A DNA stretch of 64,000 nt, from contig JBCBNX010000004.1 of NCBI GenBank assembly GCA_039821555.1, forward strand, positions 140,616 to 204,615, in the 5' to 3' direction. Within the stretch, counting starts at the first letter, position 1; each line of letters starts with the position of its first letter. Of the stretch, positions 52,620-61,124 are shown one piece after another. The position numbers were made by a program, and so were the translations under genes. Source of the DNA: Bacteroidota bacterium (GTDB lineage Bacteria > Bacteroidota > Rhodothermia > Rhodothermales > Rubricoccaceae). Under the pieces are notes generated by a model that was given only the letters and a program-made list of their open reading frames with translations, was not told where the DNA came from and did not search any database.

Positions 52620-55016
52620 CTACTCGGAGCGCAGCGAATCGACGGGGTTGGCAGTGGCGGCGCGCAGCGCCTGGACGCTGACGGTGGCGAGGGCAACCGT
52701 GACCGCGACGAGGCCAGCGAGCGCGACTGTGCTCACGCCGATCTCGGTGCGGTAGGCAAAGCCGTCGAGCCAGCGGCTCATGCCAAGCCAGGCCAGCGGC
52801 ACGGCCAACGCGAAGCCGACGGCAACGAGCAGCGCCGTCTCGCGCGAGAGCAGCGCGACGAGGCCAGGCACGCGTGCACCGAGCACCTTGCGCACGCCGA
52901 TCTCCTTGCGCCGCTGCTCTGCGGTGAAGCTTGCGAGCCCGAAGAGGCCCAGGCACGCTACGAGCACCGCCAGCAGCGAGAAGGCAAGAAAGAGCCGCCC
53001 CAGCCGCGCCTCGGCAGCGTATTGCGCCGCGAAGCCCTGGTCGGCAAACGTCACCTCCAGGAGGTGGTCGGGGAAGAACTGCGGCCACGTCTCCCGGAGT
53101 GACGCCAGCGCCGCGTCCGGGTCGCCCGCGTCCAGGCGCACGACCACGTGGTTGTAGTCGCTCGGGTCGATGGAGAACACCATCGGCTCGATCGCCTCGT
53201 GCAGCGTCGACATGTTGAAGTCCTTGACGATGCCGAGCAGCGGCCCGACGCCGTTGCTCCCGATGCGCATGCCGATGAGGTCGGCCATCGTGGAGGCGCG
53301 TCCTTCCGAAAGCTCGACGAGTTGCTGCGCTGCGGTCTCGTTGAGCACGAAGCCCGACGAGTCTGCGGGCCGCGCCCGGTCGAACGCGCGCCCATGCAGC
53401 ATCTCGACGCCGACCGTCTCAAAGAAGCCATGTCCGACGGAGATCGTGCGCGTGGGCACCCAGCGGTCCACGGCATCGGGGTCGGCCACCTCGAAGAAGG
53501 TGCCGGTGCCGTCCAGCAGCTCGCTCGGGAAGGGCTCCGAGGACGCCGCAGCGTGCGCCACGCCGGGCTGGCTCTCCAGCGCGTCGATGAACGAGGTCAG
53601 CGACAGCTCGCCCGGCGTGCCCGCGGGCACCACCACCACGCGCTCCTGGTCGAAGCCGAGGCTCGTCGACTGGAGGAACTGAAGCTGGTTGTAGACGACG
53701 AGCGTGGCGAGGATGAGCCCCGCCGACACGACGAACTGGAAGACGACGAGGCCCTTGCGCAGGGTCGCGCCCTGGCGACTCGACCGGAACGCCCCGCGCA
53801 GGACCTGGGCAGGGCGGAAGCCAGCCAGGAACACAGCCGGGTAACTCCCTGCCAGCACGCCCGTCACGAGCGCGACGCCGAGGATGCCGCCGATCACGGG
53901 GAGGTCGAGCAAGCTCACGTCGAGCGGTCGCCCGGCGAAGACTTCGAACGCGGGCAGCACCGCCGCCACGAGCGCCACTGCGATCACGAGCGCCACCACG
54001 GTGAGCACCACCGACTCGGCGAGGAACTGCCCGACCAGTTGACTGCGCCGTGCGCCGATGGCCTTGCGCACGCCGACCTCCCGCGCCCGGTCGGCGCTGC
54101 GCGCCGTCGCCAGGTTCATGAAGTTGACGCACGCCACGAGCAGGATGAAGCCCGCGATCACGAGGAAGAGCGTCACGTAGGCGGCGTCGCTATTGGCCGC
54201 CAGCTCCATGTTGTGCGTCGAGTGGAGGTGGATGTCCACGACCGGCTGCGCCGTCAGCGTCGACCCGTTCCACTCGTCGCCGGGGAAGCGCTCGTCGATC
54301 AGCGTGGCGAGCTGCGCGTCGAAGTCGGCCGGCGCGGTGCCATCGGGCAGCCGGAGGTACACGTAGACGCCGTTGTTGTTGGTCGTGGGCGCGTCCTCCC
54401 ACTGCGTTGCCGCTTGGAGCGTCGACCACGAGGCGATGACCTCGGCGTTGAAGTGCGTCTGCGCGGGCGTGTCGGCGGCGATGCCCGCCACAGTCGCGTC
54501 GATCTGGTTGTAGAGCCGGATGGTTTTGCCCAGCGGGTCGGCGTCGCCGAAGTAGCGCCGCGCGGCGCCCTCGCTCATAATGACCTGGTAGGGCTCGGCG
54601 AGCACGTCGGCGGTGCCCTCAACCATCTCAAAGCCGAACAACTCGAAGAACGAGGGCTCGGCCATGAAGAGGTCGTCCTCCTGGAACTGCACGGGCGTGC
54701 CGTCGGCCGGTTCATAGCCCACGCGTCCGCCCCAGTTGAGAAGCGGCGCCACGAGGAGGTCGGGGTAGGCGTCCTCAACCGCGCGCAGCATCGGCAGGTT
54801 GGTCGACGGGAGAGAGAAGCCGCCCCACGCGGTCTGGAGGCGGACCAGCCGCTCGGCGTCGGGGAGGTGGCGGTCGTAGCCGAGCTCGTCGCGGACGAAG
54901 AGCAGGATGAGCACGCAGCACGCCATCCCCACCGCCAGCCCGGCGATGTTGATGAAAGCATACCCGCGCCGCCGTCGCAACGTCCGCAGCGCGATGAGGA
55001 GGTAGTTCTGGATCAT
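52620..55016 (-). CDS. MacB/FtsX-type ABC transporter permease (array member 4)
   Basis: 798-residue permease, start MIQNYLLIALRTLRRRRG at 55016; TM1 is INIAGLAVGMACCVLILLFV. The periplasmic domain contains FFELFGFEMVEGTADVLAEP and YNQIDATVAGIAADTPAQTHF, hallmarks of Bacteroidota MacB-like permeases. FtsX motifs are REVGVRKAIGARRSQLVG and RKEIGVRKVLGARVPGLV; the protein ends NPVDSLRSE. It is the permease directly downstream (in transcription) of the only MacB/LolD-like ATPase of the array, separated by 78 nt with a hairpin. It is therefore the best candidate for the partner of that ATPase. Confidence 0.94.
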   Translation of the reverse strand: MIQNYLLIALRTLRRRRGYAFINIAGLAVGMACCVLILLFVRDELGYDRHLPDAERLVRLQTAWGGFSLPSTNLPMLRAVEDAYPDLLVAPLLNWGGRVGYEPADGTPVQFQEDDLFMAEPSFFELFGFEMVEGTADVLAEPYQVIMSEGAARRYFGDADPLGKTIRLYNQIDATVAGIAADTPAQTHFNAEVIASWSTLQAATQWEDAPTTNNNGVYVYLRLPDGTAPADFDAQLATLIDERFPGDEWNGSTLTAQPVVDIHLHSTHNMELAANSDAAYVTLFLVIAGFILLVACVNFMNLATARSADRAREVGVRKAIGARRSQLVGQFLAESVVLTVVALVIAVALVAAVLPAFEVFAGRPLDVSLLDLPVIGGILGVALVTGVLAGSYPAVFLAGFRPAQVLRGAFRSSRQGATLRKGLVVFQFVVSAGLILATLVVYNQLQFLQSTSLGFDQERVVVVPAGTPGELSLTSFIDALESQPGVAHAAASSEPFPSELLDGTGTFFEVADPDAVDRWVPTRTISVGHGFFETVGVEMLHGRAFDRARPADSSGFVLNETAAQQLVELSEGRASTMADLIGMRIGSNGVGPLLGIVKDFNMSTLHEAIEPMVFSIDPSDYNHVVVRLDAGDPDAALASLRETWPQFFPDHLLEVTFADQGFAAQYAAEARLGRLFLAFSLLAVLVACLGLFGLASFTAEQRRKEIGVRKVLGARVPGLVALLSRETALLVAVGFALAVPLAWLGMSRWLDGFAYRTEIGVSTVALAGLVAVTVALATVSVQALRAATANPVDSLRSE

Positions 55017-55030
55017 AGGTCGTGGGTCAC

Positions 55031-55094
55031 GAGTCGTGGATCTGGGGTCGTGTGCAAGGCAGATCCTCGACACATGACCCTAGACTCCCGACCC
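55031..55094. repeat. imperfect heptad hairpin between the ATPase and member 4
   Basis: Arms 55031-55054 and 55071-55094 pair at 18 of 24 positions around a 16-nt loop. Like the hairpin at 52553 it is built of GGGTCGT/ACGACCC-like heptads (for instance GGGTCGTGTG and TGACCCTAGACTCC). The right arm abuts the ATPase stop codon. Confidence 0.62.
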
Positions 55095-55775
55095 CTACAG
55101 CTGCGCTTGCGTCTCGGGGACCACCTTGCCGTCGAGCAGGTGGATGGTGCGGTTGCCATACTCCGCGTTGCGCTCGGAGTGGGTCACCTGGATGATCGTC
55201 GTGCCCTCGGCGTTGAGCTGCGCAAACGTTTCCATGATCTGTTCGCCCTGCGCCGAGTTGAGGTTGCCCGTCGGCTCGTCGGCGAGGATGAGCGAGGGGC
55301 GGGCCACCACGGCGCGCGCGATGCCGACGAGCTGCTGCTGGCCGCCCGAGAGCTGGTGCGGGAAGAGCTTCTGCTTGGCGACGATACCGAACTTGTCGAG
55401 CATGGCCGCCACGCGCGCCTTGCGCTCGCCGCCCTTGACGCCCTGGTAGAGCAGCGGGGTCTCGATGTTTTCGTAGACCGTGAGCTCGTCGATGAGCTGG
55501 TAGTTCTGGAAGACGAAGCCGATGTGGCGCTTGTGAAGGTCGGTGCGCTTGCGCTCGTTCATCTTGTCGACGCGCTCGCCCGTGAACTCGTAGGTGCCGT
55601 CTGTGGCGCCGTCGAGCATGCCGAGGATGTAGAGGAGCGTCGACTTGCCGGAGCCGGACGGCCCCATGATGGTGACGAACTCGCCCTCGGCGATGTCGAG
55701 GTCGACGTGGCGGAGGACGTAGGTCTTGACGAAGCCGGAGGAGTAGTAGCGCTCGATGCCGCGAAGCTGGATCAT
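55095..55775 (-). CDS. MacB/LolD-like ABC transporter ATP-binding protein
   Basis: 226-residue ATPase of the MacB/LolD class. Walker A GPSGSGKST (38-46), signature LSGGQQQLVGIARAV, Walker B LILADEPTGNLNS and the D-loop/H-loop HSERNAEYGNR are present. The position after QQQ in the signature is Leu, where most LolD/MacB proteins have Arg; this is also seen in related Bacteroidota proteins. Start at 55775 (MIQLRGIERYYSSG). It is the only ATPase of its kind in the array and may serve several of the surrounding permeases. The gene on the other strand (GH63) is divergently transcribed from it. Confidence 0.93.
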   Translation of the reverse strand: MIQLRGIERYYSSGFVKTYVLRHVDLDIAEGEFVTIMGPSGSGKSTLLYILGMLDGATDGTYEFTGERVDKMNERKRTDLHKRHIGFVFQNYQLIDELTVYENIETPLLYQGVKGGERKARVAAMLDKFGIVAKQKLFPHQLSGGQQQLVGIARAVVARPSLILADEPTGNLNSAQGEQIMETFAQLNAEGTTIIQVTHSERNAEYGNRTIHLLDGKVVPETQAQL

Positions 55776-56139
55776 GGTTGGGGCTGCAGTGGGTTGTTGG
55801 GACTCACGTCCCGCTTCGCAACCGGCACACCAAGCCCCCGGCGGGGGCCAAATCCCCCCGTTTCGCCCGAAGCGTCTCGTTCGACTGTGCGCCAGCGCAC
55901 ACCGCCTGCGCGCTTCTGGGGGCATCGTTTCGACCCACGCCCGCGCCCGCGCGTGCTCCACCGTATCGTCCCCATCGTTTTCGAGGGCGCGAGTAGCTTG
56001 CAAGTAGCTCCGCTCTGGCTGCGTGCCCCAGCAAGAGCCCACGGCCTCGCTGTGTCCACACATCTGAGGTTGTATCCATACATCAGAGGACGCCGAGCCG
56101 GAGCCGTATCGCTGTGCCTCGTCCTTCACCACCCGTGCC
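55776..56139. other. 364-nt divergent spacer with hairpins and direct repeat
   Basis: Lies between the minus-strand ATPase gene and the plus-strand GH63 gene. It contains small palindromes GGGACTCACGTCCC and GCCCCCGGCGGGGGC and, near the GH63 start, a 20-bp tandem repeat described separately. No coding sequence was recognised. Confidence 0.6.
56051..56090. promoter_or_regulatory. 20-bp tandem direct repeat upstream of GH63, possible operator
   Basis: Two adjacent 20-bp units share the core TCCACACATCTGAGG versus TCCATACATCAGAGG and match at 16 of 20 positions. The centre-to-centre distance of 20 bp is about two helical turns. The pair ends 49 nt before the GH63 ATG, a position suited to regulator binding. 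Confidence 0.5.
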
Positions 56140-57462
56140 ATGTCGCCCGCCGAAGTCGAACGTCTCGCCAACGACGCCGAGCGCGTTCTCCAGGGGAACT
56201 GGAAAGACGGATTCACCATCCCCACGGCCCGGCTCTATCCCTTCCAGTGGAACTGGGATTCCGGGTTCACGAGCCTCGGCCACAGCCATGTCCGGCTCGA
56301 CTACGCGATCCGAGAGCTGGCGTCGCTATTCTCCGGCCAGTGGGAGAACGGTATGGTGCCGCACATCCTCTTCCACAGCGAAACCGAGGACACCTACTTC
56401 CCCAACCACGACTTCTGGGACGCGCACGTAAACGCAGGCGCGCCGCAGCGGCCGAAGACGTCGGGGATCACGCAGCCCGCCGTGCACGGCTTCGTCCTGG
56501 AGCACCTGCTGGAGAAGCACCCGAACGACGAGGACCTGATCGCGTTTGCGAAAGCGCTCGTCCCGAAGATCGTCCGCAGCCACCGCTTCTTCTACACGCA
56601 CCGCGACCCGGAGCGCGAGGGGCTCGCCTTCATTTTCCACCCGTGGGAGTCGGGCCGCGACAACTCGCCCCTGTGGGACGCCTCCCTCGACCGCATCACG
56701 ATCGAAGCGGGCATGCTGCCGACGTACGAGCGGCGGGACACGAGCCACGCCGCCTCTGAAGAGCGCCCCACGTCGGCCCAGTACGACCGGTTTGTCTACC
56801 TCTTGCTGCTCGGCAAGCGGCACCGCTACGACGAGGCGGGCATCTTCAAGGAGAGCCCGTTCCTGGTGCAGGACACGCTGATGAACGCGGTGCTCATCCG
56901 GTCGAACCAGAGCCTCATCGCCCTCGGGAAGCGGCTGGGGCTGGACGTGGGCGAGGTGGAGGAGTGGCAGCAGCAGGCCCTGCCGCGCTTCCGAGAGAAG
57001 CTGTGGAATCCGACCCTAAAGACGTTCACCTCCTACGACGTGCGCGGCTGCCACCCCATCGCCCACAACGAGATCGGCGGCCTGACGGCGCTCTACGCGG
57101 GCGTTCCCTCGGCGGAGCAGGCGCAGCACCTCAACGCGTACCTGCTGGACCTACACGACCGAGGGCACTATCTCTGCCCGAGCTTCGACGTGGATAGCCC
57201 GCTGTTCGACTCGAAGCGCTACTGGCGCGGTCCGATCTGGCCGCAGATGAACTGGCTCGTGCATGCCGGCCTGAAGCGCTACGGCTTCCTCGACACGGCC
57301 CAGCTCGTCCGGGACGACCTGATCGACCTGGTGAGCACACTGGGGTTCTACGAATACTTCGAGCCGCAGAAGTCCGTCGCCGCGACGCTGAGCACGGGCT
57401 ACGGCGGTGGCGACTTTTCGTGGACGGCCGCCTGCACGCTCGATCTGTTGCGCGCGGGCTAG
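56140..57462 (+). CDS. GH63-like glycosidase (mannosylglycerate/glucosylglycerate hydrolase or trehalase-like)
   Basis: 440-residue cytoplasmic (alpha/alpha)6-barrel glycosidase with no signal peptide. It begins with MSPAEVERLANDAERVLQGNW; the block YPFQWNWDSGFTSLGHSH matches bacterial GH63 hydrolases of mannosylglycerate and glucosylglycerate, and more distantly trehalases. The candidate acid is Asp174 in ESGRDNSPLWD, and the candidate base Glu405 in FYEYFEP. PRYWRGPIWPQMNW-like sequence (KRYWRGPIWPQMNW) is also typical. Such enzymes recycle charged compatible solutes, plausible in a salt- or heat-adapted host, but the substrate must be tested. It interrupts the permease array on the opposite strand and ends 10 nt from the convergent esterase gene. 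Confidence 0.82.
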   Translation: MSPAEVERLANDAERVLQGNWKDGFTIPTARLYPFQWNWDSGFTSLGHSHVRLDYAIRELASLFSGQWENGMVPHILFHSETEDTYFPNHDFWDAHVNAGAPQRPKTSGITQPAVHGFVLEHLLEKHPNDEDLIAFAKALVPKIVRSHRFFYTHRDPEREGLAFIFHPWESGRDNSPLWDASLDRITIEAGMLPTYERRDTSHAASEERPTSAQYDRFVYLLLLGKRHRYDEAGIFKESPFLVQDTLMNAVLIRSNQSLIALGKRLGLDVGEVEEWQQQALPRFREKLWNPTLKTFTSYDVRGCHPIAHNEIGGLTALYAGVPSAEQAQHLNAYLLDLHDRGHYLCPSFDVDSPLFDSKRYWRGPIWPQMNWLVHAGLKRYGFLDTAQLVRDDLIDLVSTLGFYEYFEPQKSVAATLSTGYGGGDFSWTAACTLDLLRAG

Positions 57463-57472
57463 CCAGAGACGT

Positions 57473-58210
57473 CTACTCGCTCTCAGAGGTCGCACCCTCG
57501 CGGCGGTGGTCTAGCATCCATGCGTAGAACGCGGGGTCGGCGTACGTCGCCGTCCAGGCGTCGTGGGTGGCCTCGGGGTAGACGGTCAGCTTCACCTCGC
57601 CGCCCATGGCGTTGACGGCCCGGGCCATTTCAGCGGAGCGCTCCAGCGGTACGATGGGGTCAAGCGCGCCGTGGAACGCCCAGATCGGCGTCTGCGCAAA
57701 GGCCGGGGCGCGGAAAGGGAGGCCGCCGCCGCACACCGGGGCCGCCGCGGCGAAGCGGTCCGGGAAGTGCATCACGAGGTCCCACGTCGCGTAGCCGCCC
57801 ATCGAGAGGCCCGTCACGTAGACCCGCGTCGGGTCGATGCGGTGCGTCGCCTCGATGTGGTCGAGCAGCGCGCCGAGCTCGCGGGCCTCCCAGCGCGGGC
57901 GGTCGGCGGGCAGCTGCGGCGCGACGAGCACGAACGGGAACGCACGGCCTTCGCGGACTTCCTTCAGGGGGCCATGGATCGCCACGCGGGACAGATCGTC
58001 CCCGCGCTCACCCGAGCCGTGGAGGAAGAGGACGAGCGGCCACGCCGCGTCGCTATCGTCGTAGCCGTCCGGCAGCACGAGCGCGTAGCTGAGCGCGACC
58101 GGCATCGTCGCCTCGAACGTGCTCGCCTCAAACGAAGGGTCGGGCGACTGGGCGAGTGCAGCGAGGGGCATGGCGATGAGGAGGGCGAGGCAGCCGAGAC
58201 GCAAACGCAT
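57473..58210 (-). CDS. secreted alpha/beta hydrolase (prolyl-oligopeptidase/esterase-like)
   Basis: 245-residue exported serine hydrolase. Signal peptide MRLRLGCLALLIAMPLAALAQ fixes the start at 58210. The catalytic domain shows LFLHGSGERGDD (oxyanion region), the nucleophile elbow GLSMGGY with Ser136, Asp184 in HGALDPIVP and His216 in EATHDAW, a full triad. Related proteins are feruloyl-esterase- or dipeptidyl-peptidase-like hydrolases of Bacteroidota; substrate unknown. It is encoded between a permease gene and the GH63 gene, separated from the permease at 58298 by an 87-nt spacer with more degenerate heptads. Confidence 0.88.
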   Translation of the reverse strand: MRLRLGCLALLIAMPLAALAQSPDPSFEASTFEATMPVALSYALVLPDGYDDSDAAWPLVLFLHGSGERGDDLSRVAIHGPLKEVREGRAFPFVLVAPQLPADRPRWEARELGALLDHIEATHRIDPTRVYVTGLSMGGYATWDLVMHFPDRFAAAAPVCGGGLPFRAPAFAQTPIWAFHGALDPIVPLERSAEMARAVNAMGGEVKLTVYPEATHDAWTATYADPAFYAWMLDHRREGATSESE

Positions 58211-58297
58211 GGCACGGTGGAGCAGGAGACACGAAGCTCCATGATAGCCTACCCCGGCGCCCCGCGATCCCAGAGCCACGATGCCTACACGTGACGC

Positions 58298-60739
58298 CTA
58301 TTCGTACCGCAGCGCTTTCACCGGATCCGTCGTCGCCGTGCGGATCGACTGGTAGCTCACCGTGAGCGCCGCCACGAGGAGCGCAGCCAGGCCCGCGCCG
58401 ACGAAGGCCCACCACGGCATCGGCGTGGCGTAGGCGAAGCTCTGCAGCCACTGCCGCATCAGCAGGTAGGCGACCGGCATCGCCAGCAGCGCCGCGATCA
58501 CGACGAGGCGCGTGAACTCACCCGCAAGCAGTTGCACGAGGCTCGGTACGGACGCGCCGAGCACCTTGCGCACGCCGATCTCTTTCGTTCGCTGCTGTGC
58601 GAGGAAGCTCGCCAGCCCGAAGAGCCCGAGGCACGCCACGAAGACGGCCAACAGCGTGAACGCGAGGAACACCTGCCCGAGCCGCCGCTCCTGCGCGTAG
58701 AACCGCTGGAAGTCTTCGTCGAGGAAGACGGAGCTGTAGGGATAACCGGGCTCGAAGGCCGTCCACGCCGTTTCGAGGTGGGCGAGCGTCGCCGGGAGGT
58801 CGTCCGGACGGACCTGCACGGCCACGTGTCGCGCGGCGTATGCGTCGAGGTCGAGCGCGAGCGGGCGGATGCGGGTGTGCAGCGACTCGAAGTGGAAGTC
58901 CTCCACCACGCCCACGACCGTTCGCACGACCAACGCATCGAGTTCGATCTGGCCCACCTGGCGCCCGAGGGCTTCCTCGACGGTCCAGCCGAACTCGCTC
59001 ACGGCAGCCTCGTTGAGGAGCATCGCGCCGGTGGAGTCGGTCGGCTGCGCGGGGTCGAATGTCCGCCCGGCCACGAGCGCTACGCCGAGCGTTTCGAGGT
59101 AGTCGTGGCTGACGCGGCCCGCAGCGAGGACGTAGACGTCTTCCGGCGGTGCGTCGACGGGGCGGAACGAGGTCGTGTTGGCTGTCCGACCAGGTAAGAA
59201 GTCTGCGGCGGCGACCTCCTCGATGCCCGGGTGGGCGAGAAGCGTCTGGAGGAACGTATTGACGTCGCCGCGTGCCGCGTCGGAGATCACGGGCACCGTG
59301 ACGACCTGGTCGCCCTGAAAGCCGAGCCGCGAGGACTGCATGTGCTGGAGTTGCTGATAGACCACGGCGGTCCCGATCAGCAGCGTCACCGACACGGCGA
59401 ACTGTGCCACCACGAGTACGCTGCGCAGCCGCCCGCTCTTCGCGCCTCGGCTGACCTGTCCCTTCATCACCGTCACCGGTTCGAACGCCGAGAGCACAAA
59501 CGCCGGGTACAGCCCCGCAAGCACGCCGCACACGAGCGCGATCCCGAGGAGCGCCGCGCTTAGCCCGACCGTACTGCCGGTCGTGAAGGCAAGCGTCTTG
59601 CCCGAGAGCGTCTCGAACAGCGGCAGTAGCAGCACGACGAGCAGTGCGCCCACGCCTGCCGCCGCGAGCGCCATGAGGACGGACTCGCCGAGGAACTGCC
59701 CGATGATGCGGCGTCGGTCGGAGCCGAGGACCTTGCGAAGTCCGACCTCGCGAGCGCGGTTGGCCGAGCGCGCCGTCGAGAGGTTGGTGAAGTTGATCCC
59801 GGCGAGCAGGAGGATGAACAGCGCCACGGCAGAGAGCGCGTAGACGTAGCGCACGTCGCTCGTGGGGCCGACCTGGCCGGTGCCGCGTGGCTGGAGGTAG
59901 AGGTCGGGGAGTGGCTGGAGGAAGTAGCCCCACTCGGTGCCCGCGGCGTCCGCCTCGTCCAGGGTGGTGCCCAGGAACAGCTCGACCTCGGGCGCGACGT
60001 ATTGCTCGATCAGGCGCGGAAACGCCGCCTCGACGCGGGCCACGTCAGCGTCCTCGCGGAGCCGGATGTAGGTATACATGAAGTGCGACAGCCAGGTCGG
60101 CGTCATGTCGTCGAGGATGCTGACGAGCGACGCGACCACCTCAGCCTGGAGGATGCTGCTCGACGGGAAGTCCTCGACGATCGCGCCCACCGTGTAGTCC
60201 GTCTCCTGGTCGAGCCGCAGCGTCAGGCCGACAATCTCGCCGAGGCCGTCCCGCGTGCCGAAATGGCGTGCGGCGGCGGAGCGGGTGAGGACGAGGCTGT
60301 TGGGCTGCGCGAGCGCCGCCTTCGGGTCGCCCGCGAGGACGGGGTGGGGGAAGACCTCGAAGAAGGTCGAGTCGGCCCAGATGAGGCCGTCCTCGAAGAG
60401 GGGGCCGTTCCCACCCCGGTGCTCCATGAGCTGCCGCCGCGGGCCGAGGATGCGCGTGGCGATCTCGACCTCTGGCACATCCGTCATGAGCGTCGGCCCC
60501 ATCGGAATGGCCGAGGTACCAGTCTCCAGGTCCTGTGCGCCCATCCGCGCGTCGAGGCCGACCTGGTAGATGCGGTCGGCGTCGGGGAAGTGCTGCTCGT
60601 AGCTGAGCTCGTCCTGCACGTAGAGGCCGATCAGCAGCGCCGCCGCGAGCCCGAGCGCGAGGCCGCCGACGTTGATAAACGAGTAGCCCGGCTGCTTGCG
60701 CAGCGTCCGGAAGGCGACGAGGACGTAGTTCTTGAACAT
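58298..60739 (-). CDS. MacB/FtsX-type ABC transporter permease (array member 5)
   Basis: 813-residue permease, start MFKNYVLVAFRTLRKQPG at 60739; TM1 is GGLALGLAAALLIGLYVQDE. The periplasmic domain includes TFFEVFPHPVLAGDPKAAL and the insertion PRRQLMEHRGGNGPLFEDG. The FtsX motifs are REVGLRKVLGSDRRRIIG and TKEIGVRKVLGASVPSLVQ; the end is DPVKALRYE. No ATPase is encoded next to it. It is followed in transcription by the esterase gene and preceded by a 385-nt gap before member 6. Confidence 0.93.
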   Translation of the reverse strand: MFKNYVLVAFRTLRKQPGYSFINVGGLALGLAAALLIGLYVQDELSYEQHFPDADRIYQVGLDARMGAQDLETGTSAIPMGPTLMTDVPEVEIATRILGPRRQLMEHRGGNGPLFEDGLIWADSTFFEVFPHPVLAGDPKAALAQPNSLVLTRSAAARHFGTRDGLGEIVGLTLRLDQETDYTVGAIVEDFPSSSILQAEVVASLVSILDDMTPTWLSHFMYTYIRLREDADVARVEAAFPRLIEQYVAPEVELFLGTTLDEADAAGTEWGYFLQPLPDLYLQPRGTGQVGPTSDVRYVYALSAVALFILLLAGINFTNLSTARSANRAREVGLRKVLGSDRRRIIGQFLGESVLMALAAAGVGALLVVLLLPLFETLSGKTLAFTTGSTVGLSAALLGIALVCGVLAGLYPAFVLSAFEPVTVMKGQVSRGAKSGRLRSVLVVAQFAVSVTLLIGTAVVYQQLQHMQSSRLGFQGDQVVTVPVISDAARGDVNTFLQTLLAHPGIEEVAAADFLPGRTANTTSFRPVDAPPEDVYVLAAGRVSHDYLETLGVALVAGRTFDPAQPTDSTGAMLLNEAAVSEFGWTVEEALGRQVGQIELDALVVRTVVGVVEDFHFESLHTRIRPLALDLDAYAARHVAVQVRPDDLPATLAHLETAWTAFEPGYPYSSVFLDEDFQRFYAQERRLGQVFLAFTLLAVFVACLGLFGLASFLAQQRTKEIGVRKVLGASVPSLVQLLAGEFTRLVVIAALLAMPVAYLLMRQWLQSFAYATPMPWWAFVGAGLAALLVAALTVSYQSIRTATTDPVKALRYE

Positions 60740-61124
60740 GAGGCCGGGGCGAGGGTGGGGGCGTCGGTCGCGAGCCAGCGATTATGCCAACCCGCGCCCT
60801 CGTAGTTCAGCAAGCCCCGAACCAAGCCCTGAAGGATCGCCCTAGGGCAAAATCAGGCCAGGTGACTGTGCGGAATCGCACATCGGGTGCGCCCTTCGAG
60901 GCAGCTGTATCCCATGGACCAGATACCTCGGCATTCTCATGTCTCCCTATTCTCGCTCCGCTCAAACCGCAGGTTCACGCAGCAAATTGTCCCCCTCGCT
61001 GGCGAGGGGGACAGCTTGACCGCCGCCCCTGACATTCGACAGTGCGCGCGTCAAGCGGGGGGAGCCGCACCACCTCAGCGCTGATCCGACTCGCGACCCA
61101 CGACTTGCAACCCCGCGCCGCAGT
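60740..61124. other. 385-nt spacer between array members 5 and 6
   Basis: No gene recognised. A G-rich heptad-like stretch (GGGTGGGGGCGTCGGTCGCGAG) near 60752-60773 lies close to the start of member 5, and a C-rich counterpart (ACTCGCGACCCACGACTTGC) at 61089-61108 close to the end of member 6. The two resemble the arms of the shorter hairpins elsewhere in the array but are about 315 nt apart. A separate short hairpin lies in the interval. Confidence 0.5.
60988..61013. other. 11-bp perfect hairpin
   Basis: TGTCCCCCTCG / CGAGGGGGACA with loop CTGG in the spacer between array members 5 and 6. It could terminate transcription from member 6 or be a small dispersed palindrome; no T-tract follows on either strand. 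Confidence 0.65.

Noticed and set aside
53148..56759. Very long open frame antisense to permease and ATPase genes
   Set aside because: A high-GC shadow frame: the translation is low-complexity Arg/Glu/Val/His-rich with no domain, and it overlaps well-supported genes on the other strand.
60988..61013. Miniature transposon
   Set aside because: A single short palindrome without visible target-site duplications or a second copy in the window.
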